Shown: positions 43,301 through 55,047 of the stretch, piece by piece
Position numbering within the stretch: the stretch's first letter is position 1
Layout of the letters: each line of letters starts with the position of its first letter
DNA from: Harmothoe impar
Taxonomy: Eukaryota > Annelida > Polychaeta > Phyllodocida > Polynoidae
Direction of reading: 5' to 3'
Assembly (NCBI GenBank): GCA_947462335.1
Contig: OX381707.1
Span: 16,397,418-16,461,417 of the forward strand
DNA length: 64,000 nt
Program-made: the position numbers and the translations under genes
Notes under the pieces: model-generated
Seen by the model: the letters and a program-made list of their open reading frames with translations, nothing else
Told to the model about the DNA's origin: nothing
Databases searched by the model: none

Positions 43301-46300
43301 GATGTATTTATGTACCATTCCGTCCATAAAGGTTTAAAGGACATTTTGGAAAATTGTGTGCTCAGTTTCAGTGAGATAATTTAAAGTAGAAATCCCCAAT
43401 CCTAGATTCTACTATCACGCTCGTATCACTATCACTGTGTATATACATAGTGTGACCCAGCTACTGGACCATGGCATAACTGGGGATGGTAGATGAGACG
43501 AGATAAAGCACTGAAAAAGTAAACTCGTCTCCAGACTCTTCAAAGTGACTGTCATAAAATAAACAAGATAAAAACTTGTCTAAGTGACAAGGAAGCGGGT
43601 CTTCTAGCTGGAGATAGAAGACCCACTTGGCATGTGCCAGCACAAAACTTGACATTTGCCAGCTCCAGATTCTATCTGTGGGATGGTAACCTGAAAGGTA
43701 AGACAACTTTTGAGTCATTTATTTCATGACAGTCACTTAGACGAGTCTGGAGACAAGTTTACTTTTTCAGTGAGGGATAGAATGGATGCCGCATGGATGG
43801 CGGAAGATATTTGGTCCTATGGGGCCTTTAATCCAGTAGGCCTTCAGGGTGATGGGGTTGGGGGGGGGGGACTTCAGTCTGGAGGGGGGGGGGCTATGAT
43901 CAGGGGGGTTCAGTTAGGGGCGTTCAGTCAAGGGGGCTAAGTGAAGGTGAGGCCAAAAAAAAATAAAGGTGTGTTTTAGGTCACCCGACCGGCCCTATCA
44001 AAACCATGGGTCTTATAATCAATTTTGATGAAACTTTCATATTTTTACCCATTTTTCGAGGTAAAAAAAACAAAAAAACACCTACCGACCCTACATTTTC
44101 TTCCCATGTTACCTGAAACATACCTTTTTTTGGCCTAAACCGATGTAAAACGCTCACCTGAAAGTCCGTCTTGACGCTGGTATCCCACGTGTGAATGATA
44201 CCAGAAGGTACCAGTGTGCGGTGCGTTTAGTCTGTAGGTGAAGCTTCCCCCGGGCAGGATGGGACACTGTGTCAACTGCGGCACTCCATCAAACCACGCG
44301 TTCTGTTCCTGGGGGAAGCCGTGCCAGTGGATGGTGAAATCTTCTTTATCGAGGTTGTTCCTTAGAGTGACCACTATCTGCAATACAAAATGATAGTGGT
44401 AGTCTTCAGCTTGCATTTAAAAAAAAGCTTTTTTGACCACATTTAATTTTCATGTAAAAGAATAAAATCTAGCGTGTGATCCTAATCACAAAAGACTCCC
44501 CAGCTAACAAAAAAACGTTATTTTACGTCAAAAAAAGTATAAAATTCCATAACGTTATGCCATAGTAAGGATCCTTAGAGAAACGTTATTTGACGTTATA
44601 TAACGTTATAAAATGTTGTATGACGTTTTTTGTTTACTGGGTCAGGGATTTGTTTTTCCTTTGAATATATTGTATAATGCTATGTGTCTATTGTGCGTCG
44701 ATTCTGTCCACAGATCTTTTCCCGCCTTCATTGACACTCCTATCATGACCACACACTGTGGTATGTAGTGTGCATGTGTAGTGTGCATGTGTAGTGTGCA
44801 TGTGTAGTGTGCATGTGTAGCGTGAAGGTGTAGTATGCATATGTGTGCCTCTACATGGGTACCCGCAATTTTGACCGTGTCGCCGGGTCGAATTTTAGCA
44901 GTAGTGCAGTGGCATTGTGTCGATCTTTAGCTATATAATAACAAAGAGAAAACCCCCTGGGGGTCGATTTTTATCCCCAATTTTCCTGTGTCCGTCGATT
45001 TTTAAAATGACCTAAAAGGGCCGTGTCGCCTGTGTCAATTTTTACCCATGTAGAGGCACATGATTATGTAGTGTGCATCCTTACCCAACCCCACCCCTCC
45101 CCAATGTACCCCACCCTTACCAACCCCACCCCAACCTAGTGTGTATGCCTAGTGTGCATGCCTAGTGTGCATGTCTAGTGTGCATGCCTAGTGTGCATGC
45201 CTAGTGTACATGTCTAGTGTGCATGCCTAGAGTACATGCCTACCCGCTGCCTGCTGCCTCACGGATCCCCATCCCCTACACCAGCACCCACATACCTTAC
45301 CATGTGAGCCTTTCGTCCACAGATAGTTGAATGGGCAAAAGTGGTCTGACGAAAAGCGTCTCACCCACCCAGAATTCGGACCCAAAGTCGGACCCAAAGT
45401 CGGACCCAAAGTCGGACCCAAAGTCGGACCCAAAGTCGAACCCAAAGTCGGACCTAAAGTCGGACCCAAAGTCGAACCCAAAGTCCTACCCCAAGTGTCA
45501 ATTCTGTGTCCACAGATGGCAAACAGTTACTGGTCTGACAAAAAGCGTCTCACCCACCCAAAATTCAGATCTCCCATAGGTTTAACACTAAATGACGAAA
45601 TTGACAAAAAAATTGACACTAGTACTTTCATGTTTGTCTACAGATTGGAAAATGAGAGCTTTTTTGGGAAGGTATACTTTGCCTATTATTTTAGGGGGGA
45701 GGCAGTAGATGGGAATGGATGATAATTACGTCATAGGGACAGAAAACACTTGAACTTTGTGCCAATGAGAAATATTTTTGGATAGGCCTAATATTTCTAC
45801 CCCCAAAATAATTAAACAATTTTTTTCTTTTTTTGATCAAAAGCGTCTCAGAGAGCCGTCGCATAAGACTCTGGGAGCATTAGCTCCCTGAGTCAACTAT
45901 CCTCCAATGAAGTCAGTGCGGAATGAGACAATACAATTATGTTATGCATGCAATGTGTGAAATTGGTATTCTTGATAATTGTATATCTGCTTATATGGAT
46001 ATACTAGGAAGTTTTATATACGATAACACTGTGAAATGACAACGGTGGAAAAGAAAAATGATATGAATTCAAAATTATCTCAAAGGGAAGAAAAAATACA
46101 AAAGATTCTCATTTTTTTAAACCGACAGAGCGTTGACATTTCCCCCCCCCCCTCCCAAGAGGGGTAAAGAAAATTCACAATTCCCCAAATTCACTACACT
46201 CCCTTAGCAAAGGAAGGCCTATATGAATGCTCGATGCCCTGTACAGTATAGTAACCATCGTTCTTCCCACTGACGGTTTTGTCATATTTTTTGTCTACTT

Positions 46301-49300
46301 TCTACAATATAGTTCAATATGGTTTATCAAAAGAGTAAAAAAACGAGGTCAGAAACCTTACTCAATTCAAGTTACCTTGGGGGTAAAATCAAATTGGTGA
46401 GAGGTGTGAATAAATCATTATTCATCCTCTTAAAATGCGTAGCTTGGTCTGATAAAGAATCAATCAAGTACGTTACAGGTCAGAAAGTTTTATGAATGCT
46501 TTTTGAAAAGGAATTTATGGAAGGACTTGGTTTCGCATGCATAGAATTCTAGCGAGGGCGTTGCCTTTACACTTGCTTCCCTTTCATTGAAATGAAAGAG
46601 TAAAAAATCTTAGAGACGACCAAGAAATACCCCCTGACTATATCACTTTATTTGTAGTTGTTTTGTGGAGGTGATGCTTAACACTATGTTGTATCATGAC
46701 AGGGTGTGTATGTGTAGGATCTTCTTAAGGGAAACCCCATCACAATATAATGGTCACATTGTACAGTGAGGGAAATAACAAGGACAAGTAACATGCTATT
46801 ATGACTAGGATAAACAACAGAAGAATAAACCCAGAGAGAATATAATAATAGATAATATACAATTATGGTTGTGTAAAATTGATGCCATACTATTTTGGTC
46901 TTAGGGAATTTTACTTTATCCCTACACACTAAAACAGTGGATCACTGGATGTAATTCTATCATAGTAGATTATTGGCTCTGCTGCTACGCCCTATTTAAC
47001 TGATAACCTTGTGTAGTTTGCCACCTTGTCCCCTATAACACTCTAACTATGTCAATGTGTAGCTACCCTCTGTCTGAGCAGACTCAGGGGTAGACACTGG
47101 TAGCAGGAAAGGTCATAAAGGTGAGGCTCAAAAGAGCACTTATCCGAAAACAATGCCAAGTTAGTTTTATGGTCAGATGAACACACAGCCTATTTAGTTA
47201 CGATCACATGTTCTACAACAGACGGGTTATGCGTATTGATGATAATTTGTCCCATAACCATTTCCTCTTTGTGCTCGTTGAACATTCCAACTGCAATTAT
47301 TACTCCTTTCCTCCCTTCCTCAGAAGGTAAGAAGCCAAATACTAAGAGGACCTTTATTGCGAAATAGCTTTGGTGCTCTGCATCTTGCACAGGCTTAAAC
47401 TGAGTGGCATGCTTATGGTTCCTGTAGATGACTGTATATAGCACAAGGTATGACAGAGCTAGATGCCCATTGTCTTTTAACCCTAGATGGCCCTGCTGTA
47501 CAATGTACTTGGCTATAGACAGTAGCACCGTCTGGTTAGCAGCATACAATGCAAACTGCTTAGTCCACTATCATCTTAATACTTCAGATGGAGCCACATG
47601 TCTATGGTCAAAGATATGGCACAGTATAGGGCCATCTAAGTTGAAAGAAGATGGGTGTCTAGCTCTGTCATACCTTGTGCTATATATACAGTTATCTACT
47701 GTAAGTATGAGAATGCTACTCAGTTTAAACCTGTAGTATCATGGCTCAAGGCACAGGTAAATTGTATACCGGTGAAAGAGAGTAAGGGTGTCATCTGTTG
47801 TTGGCAAGGAGTTATAATACCTCATGGAACTTCTTCAAACTTGACATGGTAATGATAGGATGTGAAGACGTAATGACTAGATTGACTGATGTATTGCTCT
47901 TTTGCAGCTGTGGAAAGCTCTCTACTTTGATTAGATGCTGTAATTATAAAGGGCAGACGTTGAAGTATGGAGAGATAACTTATGTCAACTTTTACTAATA
48001 AGGATATCAGTATCAGTGCACCAGCTAATGAGTTCTGCCCTTAGCCTCACACACAGATAAGTGAGAGTCATTGTCGCTAAAACTACCTTCACCTGAGGGT
48101 CAGGCACTGCCTGTCCCTCAGGTGAGGGTAGTTTTAGCGACGCCTGACCCTCAGGTGAAGGTAGTTTTAGCGACAATGACTCTCACTTTTCTGAGGGTGC
48201 TCATATGACAGGTATTTGGCGTGTAAAGCCACACACACAGAAAAGTGAGAGTCATTGTCGCTAAAACTACCCTTACCTGAGGGTCAGGCACTTGTCTCTA
48301 AATGTTGTACCGTTCATGGTTGATACATGAATAAATTCCAGAAACCTACGATGCAATACTGTAGTATAATATTCCCTGTCGGACGCCTTTTACTTTCGCA
48401 CCATCATGCCCTTCCGTCTCCCTCTGTTTGCCTATCACCTTGAAATGTGCCCTATCACCCCTCCTCCCACCTATACCTTGTCCCATTAAGGGATAATTGG
48501 TGTACAGACCTTGGGTACATTGATGAATAGGGCCTATTGTAAATAATGAAGGTTGTCCTATAATTGTGATTGCTATTAGGCTAAATTGTCTAAAGGTTGC
48601 GAGAATTGTCTCAAAATACTATGGTTTTGTTAGTATTTCACTGTCCCCAAGAACACGCCTTTGTCAGTTGTTTGTTATGTAACTATCTATCTACACCTTG
48701 TATCATATGTCGATGGCATTTGACTCCTGTCAAAAGACTTTTCTTGTAAGGGGATTAGTGCCAATGAAAACTATTATACTCAAACTATGTTCTGGCCCCA
48801 ACTGGATACTAAATTCCATGAAGTGCCACAGCTACTTGTGAGATGAAATGACTATCATTAAGATGCGTTTAGATATCTGAAAGGCGAAACCCAACACTCA
48901 TCTGCAAGTAACAGAACTTTGAATGTCCACCCTCTGCGGTTCAGGGCTCCACACATATTTGACAATTTCTCTTGGAAAAAATGTGTGTACAGTCTATACA
49001 TATACTCCTCACTAATCAAATCACATTAAATAACGCTCTCTAGTTAAGAATACTCGGTTAGCCATTGGGTTTTGTTTCTTGCCGTTTAACTTTTGAATTG
49101 TATATTGTGTTATCAAGCCTTGCTCTTTAGTACCCCGCCACAGGTGACAGCTAACCAGCACTCCCTTGTCAGTGCGGGACACTGCACCGTATTGCTATTT
49201 AATATTAGTATACACTTACAGACATGTTGGCACAGCGTCCTGTTATACTGAGATGCATGAGGCATTGTATTTGCACCCTAAATTATAACTAATTTGTGAT

Positions 49301-52250
49301 GATTCTCGAAAATTAGTGGACTAAACTACTGTTGTAATGTAAAAGATAAATATCCCTTCTAAAGGCCTGTGGATGCACCGAGTTGATTCTGTGTTGCAAT
49401 AAGTAGAAATAAGAAGTCAAAGTACATCTATCCTCTGCCCAGGACCCCCCCCCCCCCCCAGCTTCTCACACTTGTAGTACTACAGTATGCATATGCCATG
49501 GGATGCTAGTGTGAGTGCGCAACCCCCCCCCCCCCCGACCCCCCTGACCCCAGCTTTCAATGGGGCTTTCACACTCAGCAGTCATGTACATTTGGAGGGG
49601 TGGGGGGGGGGGCGGGGGGGGCGTCATGCTATACAGCTACCTGTTATGTTGAGACTGTGTACGTCCTAATAATGCCATGGACCATGCTCCAGTACCTACT
49701 AAGTACCACCTGACATCCAATACTGCATTTTTGGTCGATGATATCTTACTATTTAGACTTATTATCAACCTGTATGGCCATTGGGCGCTGGCATTTGAAC
49801 GCTTGGCGCTGGAAAATACACTTTTCACGCATGGTAATTTGTTGGCATTAAGATCTTGGTAACATGATGTACTTGCCCTGTGGACATCAGGCAAAGGCAA
49901 GAATAACAAGATTACTAAGGAGGGGTTGGGGGTCACCGAGTATCCCTGCTTAGGACAATCACAGTTTTAGAAAAGAAACTGTATTTTTCTAAGGTTTGCG
50001 ACTGCCATAGCTCCCCTGTCTATCTTACATGGTGGCGGTGAAGAAAACTCATGATTTCACAACTCAGAGGGTTAAATCATATTGAAGTATGATTTATCAT
50101 GATTAATCATGGTTGAAGAAAACATGATTCATTACGATTCCTGGTCTCAGGAGGTAAGATGTTGATAAATCATGATTAAGCAGGATTAATGATGGAAAGA
50201 AAAACATGACTGAACATGATAAATGATGATGTTCAATACATTCTATGCGAAAACCTGCCGGACACCGGCTATAGCCGGCTAAAAGCCTGCCGGTCCGGCA
50301 GAAAGTCTGTGTCTGTCGGCCCCAATGGCTGGCTATGATCCTTGTCTACATGCCAGTTTTTATGGCTTGTAAATCGGACAATTATTAAGTTTTCTAAAGA
50401 GTAAACTAAAAAGCCTGTATATTTTGTAGAAAGTTACCAAAAATTATACACTTGTAATTATCAAAATCATTTCAGTATACCAGGAACCTCTATTCATCAT
50501 CATTTTCTATGTAAATTTTAGCTTTATAATAATTTTTTTCATACAGTCTTTTCCTCTGGGTATCTGGGCCTGCAAACATTTAGCCGGGCCTGCAGAATAA
50601 CAAATCTGCAGGACCGGATGTCCGCAAGGGGAAAAGCTTTTTCTATAAACCGATATTCATTATGATATTTTTTCCCCTGGGTAGAGAATGTCATCCCTCG
50701 CTACACCTATAAGTAGGGTGTTCACCGCAGTCACCCATGCGTGTCCCCAGCGCGGACACTGTGTAGAGGGGTATACCATGGCACCTACTGTAGTGTATGG
50801 GAGTAGCCTACACTTCCTAGATATTGTTATTTCCGGGCTAATGTATGCTTATCTCATTAAATATCTTTCAGTAGGGATATTCTACACATATTGGAGCACA
50901 TTTTCAGCCCATACCATTTTCTAAATATTTCCTGGTTTAAGAGATATGCGTGAAACAAAACTTCGCAGTCACCCATGCGTGTCCCCAGCGCGGACACTGT
51001 GTAGAGGGGTATACCATGGCACCTACTGTAGTGTATGGGAGTAGCCTACACTTCCTAGATATTGTTATTTCCGGGCTAATGTATGCTTATCTCATTAAAT
51101 ATCTTTCAGTAGGGATATTCTACACATATTGGAGCACATTTTCAGCCCATACCATTTTCTAAATATTTCCTGGTTTAAGAGATATGCGTGAAACAAAACT
51201 TCAAAATAGCACCTGGCTAAGATATTTTCAATATTTCAAAAATGGTATTTTGTGACTTAAAAGTAGCCATATTCATAAATGCAATGCATCTATGACATTT
51301 TACATAATTATGCATATCTCCCCCGGAAATTGACCATTGTGAAGGTCATGGTAAAGAAATGAATACATTACAGCATCATGAACAAAACTGTATCGATGGA
51401 AACATATTGAATCATATATTTTAATGGCAAACTAATTTAGTTACTAATCTGAGTACTTTTTGATGTAGGGCTAGTTGAATATCATGAATTTCCCCGTCTC
51501 AGAGTGTCATACTGCACGCAGGTGATTACTCACTGCACTAAAGGGCCCACTGTACACAGAGTATACATGCCACCCACCGCACAGGTTATGTATAGAGCAG
51601 CAGGGGTAAAATTAGTGAGACTTTATTAACTTCCCATCACTCTACAGCAATTACCACTGAAGATATTCTTATTCTGATTTTTGCAATGCATTTGTACATA
51701 TGTTCTCTCTAGGGAACGCTAGATAAATATTATCTGGGACAAATATTTAGTTTTTGATGTAACTCCCTAATACTATAAGGCCATTGATACTACTATGATA
51801 ATAATACCATCTTCGAAAATCCGAAAATTAATAGGATTTTCCCCAATGATGAATCATAGTTCAGTGTTTATAAACACTCACCTCTGAGCCCTCTGTGACT
51901 TCTATTGTTGGTCCTGGGAACTGTCCATTGATGGTATAGACCTTACGTTTGACCCCATCCAGGGTGATAACATCCAGTGGGGGCACCGGCCGACCTATGG
52001 GGTCTGCATTTCCAGGGCGGAAGGTGGAGTTTATAATAAGTAAAGTATCAGTTCCTGGCTCCAAGTCCACATCATAGTAGTCGAAGATGGAAGGAGTAAC
52101 ATTGTAGATGTGGCTAAATTGCATTGAAACATCCAGGGTGTATCTGCATATTGGATCATAGCATATCTCACTGGAGGCCGGATTTATTGCCTGGAGGAAT
52201 ACCATCAGGAGGAGGAGGAGCAGGAGGAGGGGAGAGGGAAGCTGTACCAT
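37075..52250 (-). CDS. membrane-anchored laccase-like multicopper oxidase, gene B (five exons)
   Basis: Coding exons are 52250-51882, 44377-44158, 40338-40163, 38924-37601 and 37328-37075 (2343 nt, 780 aa). All introns are GT-AG, phases 0,1,0,1 as in gene A; the last donor (GAAG|GTGATA) is weak. Copper ligands are complete: HWH 140-142, HSH 184-186, HPxHxH 524-529, HCHxxxH 609-615 with Cys610. The type-1 axial position is Pro620 followed by Met621. Signal peptide about 1-27, Pro-rich linker, one membrane helix near the C-terminus, then a Cys-rich CKCCCH tail. The start at 52250 is chosen because the signal peptide begins there; an upstream in-frame ATG at 52346 would put 32 polar residues before it. 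It lies head-to-tail with gene A, so a tandem duplicate. Confidence 0.9.
37601..38924 (-). CDS. MCO gene B, exon 4 (domains 2-3, copper motifs 3 and 4)
   Basis: 1324 nt with HPVHFHG and HCHMAHH, the same two Cys-rich insertions as gene A, and a shorter Pro-rich stalk. Confidence 0.92.
39752..39870. repeat. imperfect inverted repeat
   Basis: GTACCTTGGATCATATCACAC is mirrored by GTGTGATATGATCTAAGGTAC about 15 nt apart, and the arms extend outward through GGTTTTTCCAC / GTGGAGAAACC. Confidence 0.6.
40163..40338 (-). CDS. MCO gene B, exon 3
   Basis: 176 nt with HPKSGPNLPYFP; acceptor ATTTCAG|GT, donor CTG|GTAAGG (phase 0). Confidence 0.85.
41434..41500 (-). repeat. 3' end of a non-LTR retrotransposon, copy 1
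   Basis: On the minus strand the segment reads GGCCCTGGGCC.., then AATAAA and a (CAACT)n tail, typical of CR1/L2-type 3' ends. Copy 2 is at 52703-52760. Confidence 0.5.
41700..41910. repeat. dispersed repeat shared with 63741-63935
   Basis: The same order of words is seen at both sites: TTGGGGCTT, TGTTATTCCAGAAA, GTCCCGACACGATG, AGTGTGTCAT, CTAGGATGTTTG, AGCACACT. Confidence 0.6.
42152..43125. mobile_element. 974-bp MITE-type element built from AACGTT words
   Basis: Inverted ends CCCACTCAACAAAAAACGTT / GACGTCTTTTTGTTGAGTGGG, flanked by a 2-bp AT duplication. More than ten AACGTT palindromes lie inside around an unrelated centre. Short relatives: 44499-44641, 61743-61889 and the CCCAGTGGGCAC copies. 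Confidence 0.65.
43509..43772. repeat. MITE with CACTGAAAAAGTAAAC ends, copy 2
   Basis: CACTGAAAAAGTAAACTCG at the left, inverted at the right (AAGTTTACTTTTTCAGTG); see 28304-28539. Confidence 0.6.
44158..44377 (-). CDS. MCO gene B, exon 2 (copper motifs 1 and 2)
   Basis: 220 nt with IHWHG and WYHSH; acceptor ATTGCAG|ATA, donor TCAG|GTGAGC (phase 1). Confidence 0.9.
44499..44641. mobile_element. 143-bp AACGTT MITE
   Basis: Ends CCCAGCTAACAAAAAAACGT / ACGTTTTTTGTTTACTGGG with a TC duplication (44497-44498, 44642-44643) and repeated AACGTTATAT words inside. Confidence 0.7.
44762..44845. repeat. 13-bp minisatellite (GTGTGCATGTGTA)
   Basis: About five tandem units. A related GTGTGCATGCCTA array lies at 45139-45240. 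Confidence 0.8.
45139..45240. repeat. 13-bp minisatellite (GTGTGCATGCCTA)
   Basis: About seven units, with small variants; related to 44762-44845. Confidence 0.8.
45378..45488. repeat. 12-bp minisatellite (GGACCCAAAGTC)
   Basis: About nine units. The Pro-Lys-Ser-Asp and Gly-Pro-Thr-Leu reading frames across it are repeat artefacts. Confidence 0.85.
47285..47840. repeat. diverged head-to-head inverted duplication
   Basis: ACTGTATATAGCACAAGG..GACAGAGCTAGA..AGATGGCCCT on the left returns inverted on the right with roughly 80% similarity by eye. Both arms can be read as related peptides (LSYLVLYTVIYRN and CAIYTVIYCKY, then ATQFKPV in each), but no start, splice signal or known domain supports a gene. 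Confidence 0.5.
48078..48290. repeat. nested inverted repeats
   Basis: The unit TCGCTAAAACTACC..CCTGAGGGTCAGGC occurs twice in forward and twice in reverse orientation, bounded by GTGAGAGTCATTG words. Confidence 0.7.
50727..51202. repeat. perfect 238-bp tandem duplication
   Basis: Copies 50727-50964 and 50965-51202 are identical by eye, both starting GCAGTCACCCATGCGTGTCC and ending GTGAAACAAAACTTC. It is either very recent or an assembly artefact. Confidence 0.85.
51882..52250 (-). CDS. MCO gene B, exon 1
   Basis: 123 codons: a run of eight Leu forms the signal-peptide core, then EICYDPIC and the TINGQFPGPT motif. Phase 0 donor GAG|GTGAGT. Confidence 0.87.
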
Positions 52251-52971
52251 CGTGCTATGATGACAGCCGTATGTGACTATAGTGAGAACACATCTAAAGG
52301 GAAATCGTTTATACATGGTGCCCTCACCCATGACCCAAACTATCAATCTTTTTCAGCTGCTTTTATCTGTGAAATACCTTGACACACATCCTGAATCTGT
52401 GCCAAGGTGAACTAAATCTTCGATATATACATGTATTTTAACTTTGTCTATCATGATTCCTTTTCCCCCAAAATGTTAGATAAAATCCATTCATAGGGAA
52501 GGTTAAATATTTCAGCAGTTATTTTCACAGCAATGCTTGTACAAATTTGTTTCAAGTTGTGGGGAATTTATTTTATACATCTAATGTCCTAGAACAAATA
52601 ATAGTAAACTCTAATAAGAGTCGCTGTAGGGAATGCCCCTTCTCTGTTTATGTGTTTGACCACTTTAAATCTCAGCAAAAATACTATCTAGCTGGGATAA
52701 TGAGTTGAGTTGAGTTGAGTTTTTAAAATTTAGACTGTATAAGGTGGGCCCAGGGCCTTATCATTAATATAATGAATTATAAAGTAATTGTCAATCGGCT
52801 ATATTAATCAATTAATATATTAAAATGTTTCTCATATACCTCCGCTAGATTACCGGTAGATCGATAGCCTACTACCGTTGCATCAGATTATCATATTATA
52901 TTAGTTACCGGTAGTTACCTTGGTAACTGTTTCTGTGATAATATTAATATTGCCCACAGCAACTATTTATA

Positions 52972-53003
<32 letters not shown>

Positions 53004-53112
53004 AAGCAGAGGTCATCGTCACCAGGTGTAATGCGACTAATAACATAGTTTCCTTAACGGAGTAATTATATAACTCATACCGGTACATACAGAGTATGTC
53101 TCGGCATGATAC
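52251..53112 (-). promoter_or_regulatory. upstream region of MCO gene B
   Basis: A TATAAA (minus strand, 52313-52308) lies about 60 nt upstream of the chosen start. A non-LTR 3' end (52703-52760) and a (TA)n run (52964-53000) follow. Element 2 begins at 53113. Confidence 0.4.
52703..52760 (-). repeat. 3' end of a non-LTR retrotransposon, copy 2
   Basis: GGCCCTGGGCCCACCTTATA.. and an (ACTCA)n tail on the minus strand; same family as 41434-41500. Confidence 0.5.
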
Positions 53113-53430
53113 TGTAATAGAAAGACTAAGGCCGGCTGGGGAATGCAAGGAACATGAGAACACAGACAGTTTATGAATAAAGGCTTGTATTCAGGAAGAT
53201 GCTTGACTGGTGGTTATTTATTATACATAAGGCACATCGACAGTTCTTATGACCAACTGCGGAGTTAGGAGCCCAGGGGGTACGTCCGTCGCCAAGCTTG
53301 AGCCAGAGTAGACTGAGGCACGACTCCGCAGCGCACCCTAATATAGGGCTCGCTACGGAGGCGCCCTCTGGTGGGCGGCGGACGCACTACTCCTGCGCTC
53401 TCGACTCCGCAGCGGCTCCTTCCCACTACA
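53113..53430 (-). repeat. 3' LTR of element 2
   Basis: 318 bp, TG...CA. It contains a CTCF-type motif (CCACCAGAGGGCGC on the minus strand, 53374-53361), a CTATATTA TATA-like word near 53347-53340 and AATAAATAA near 53223-53214. Confidence 0.9.
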
Positions 53431-53440
53431 CCCTTCCCTC
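53431..53440 (-). promoter_or_regulatory. polypurine tract of element 2
   Basis: GAGGGAAGGG on the minus strand directly abuts the 3' LTR, as expected for plus-strand priming. It fixes the element's orientation. Confidence 0.7.
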
Positions 53441-55047
53441 GTTAATTACAGCTGTACCCTCCCTCCCTAATCGAACAGTAGAGATAATATAGCGACTCCG
53501 CAATACCGGATTACAAATGGTGGTCTCCCTGGACGCTGCGGCTTAAACTACTAGTTACTTTTAATTCAACATGCTTATTCCTATAGCGGCTGCTTCTGCG
53601 AAGTTACAGTCATAAACGATGAGATCGGTTCGATCCTACGATAACAATAATAATATTTAAAACTGTACGGCTCCTGCGGAGTTCGCTTATGATATAACTT
53701 ATGCGTAACATGTGCGGAGTCCCCCGTGGGGATCCTAAGTCTCTAATGCTGCCCGAAAAGTGCTGCCTGAACTTCTAGGGTGGTGAGGTGGTGGATGGTG
53801 ATGATGTTGAAGATGACGGGTGGAGGGGATGACTGGTGCCTCCACTCCGGCCGCTCCGTCCGGACTTGCTGCGGGGTCACTACTCGTCCGTACGGCGAGG
53901 GGGGGACTATCCTCCTTCCTACAAGTCAACACAATTTAAGGTAAGGTCAGGTAAGGTTTCTCTCTTCTTTTTATTCCTCCCTCCCGTAGCGCTCACGATG
54001 GTAGTATCACTTCTCCCCTTCTTAAGTACTACCCGTAGAGGTCCTGTACTGGTCCTCCGACGCCCAGGGGCCCTATACTGGACCTCTGACGTCTGCTTCA
54101 CTCCCCTCCCCTCCTCGTTACGGTTTCCCCTCCCTCTCGTCCCCTTTGGTAATTACCAGGTTGGATGGAAGACTAACCCTGCGCGGTCGTGGCCTCCGCT
54201 CGTCTTGAAGGAGCCGGTACCTGGTCGTTATTGAAGCTATGACATAGTAGGTTCCCGGGCCAATGACACGGACACGGCTGGATACGTCGCCCCCGGTGAC
54301 CGCAAATTCCTCCCCCATGGAGATGGGAGGGAGTAAAAATGCAGCCCACCGCTCCAGCCGGTTTGGCTCCCTACCGGAGACAAACCACCACGGCATCCAG
54401 GCGGGTGGATCTGCTGTGGGCCCGTGCCGGTGGGATCCTAGCACTCGGGCGGCTGAAGGGGGGCGACTCCCTGGGCGAGAGTTCGGGGAGTGTCGTTGCC
54501 GTCGAGCGCTGGTGGGCGTGCGGAGTGGCCTGGTCCGCGTCCCCCCCAGTCGCTGCTTCTCTGCCGCCTTCTGTTGGTACTTGGCCGTCCCCTGCAGTCC
54601 TCCCCACTTCTGAGTGGGCGCCAGGGGCACCACCCTTTCTGCCGACGTCTCCGGTCTGGTGGACTCCTTCTGCAACTTACGCCGCGGGTGGCCGTCTTCT
54701 GGTGACCGCCACTCCTCTGGCGCCGCTAGGGGGGGGGGGGGGGGAAATCCTGTACTAGAGCGTCCAGGTGGGGGTTGGGTGGGGGGTGGGGTTCGTCTGG
54801 TTCCCTCAAGGGGGAAGACGTAGGGGGCCGGGTGGGATCATAAGGGTAAAACACTACTCGGTGCGTGGGGTTGCTGGGTGGCAACAGTGTTACAAGAGAG
54901 TTGTTCCACTGCCCATCCTCGCTGCGCCCCTCCTGCCAGACGACGTCCCCCGAACCATCCCACATAGCCAGGAGATGTACCATTAGGTTGGCAGGCATGA
55001 TGAACAGCTCGCCGGCTACCTGAGGTGTCGCGGGAACCACCCTCCGC

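Larger units (their letters stand above)
38925..44157 (-). other. introns 3 and 2 of MCO gene B
   Basis: The interval is split by exon 3 (40163-40338); no other exon is seen. It contains an imperfect inverted repeat (39752-39870), the end of a non-LTR retrotransposon (41434-41500), a dispersed repeat (41700-41910, related to 63741-63935), a 974-bp AACGTT-rich element (42152-43125), a GATGCATT-type repeat (about 43150-43340) and MITEs at 43509-43772 and 43966-44131. Confidence 0.55.
44378..51881 (-). other. intron 1 of MCO gene B
   Basis: 7.5 kb, no exon seen. It contains an AACGTT MITE (44499-44641), 13-bp and 12-bp minisatellites, a head-to-head inverted duplication (47285-47840), nested inverted repeats (48078-48290), C- and G-runs near 49450-49620, an AATCATGATTAATCATG-rich stretch (50060-50230), a CCGGC-rich palindromic repeat (50250-50635) and a perfect 238-bp tandem duplication. 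The remaining stretches (45730-47280, 48300-49440, 51203-51880) show nothing I can name. Confidence 0.55.

Noticed and set aside
45227..45722. Repeat proteins (Gly-Pro-Thr-Leu, Pro-Lys-Ser-Asp)
   Set aside because: They come from a 12-bp minisatellite and read open on both strands.
48078..48290. Possible CRISPR array
   Set aside because: Units alternate in orientation, have no regular spacers, and the genome is eukaryotic.
52251..52346. Upstream ATG at 52346 as start of gene B
   Set aside because: It would place 32 polar residues before a clear signal peptide, and a TATA-like word lies inside the stretch.
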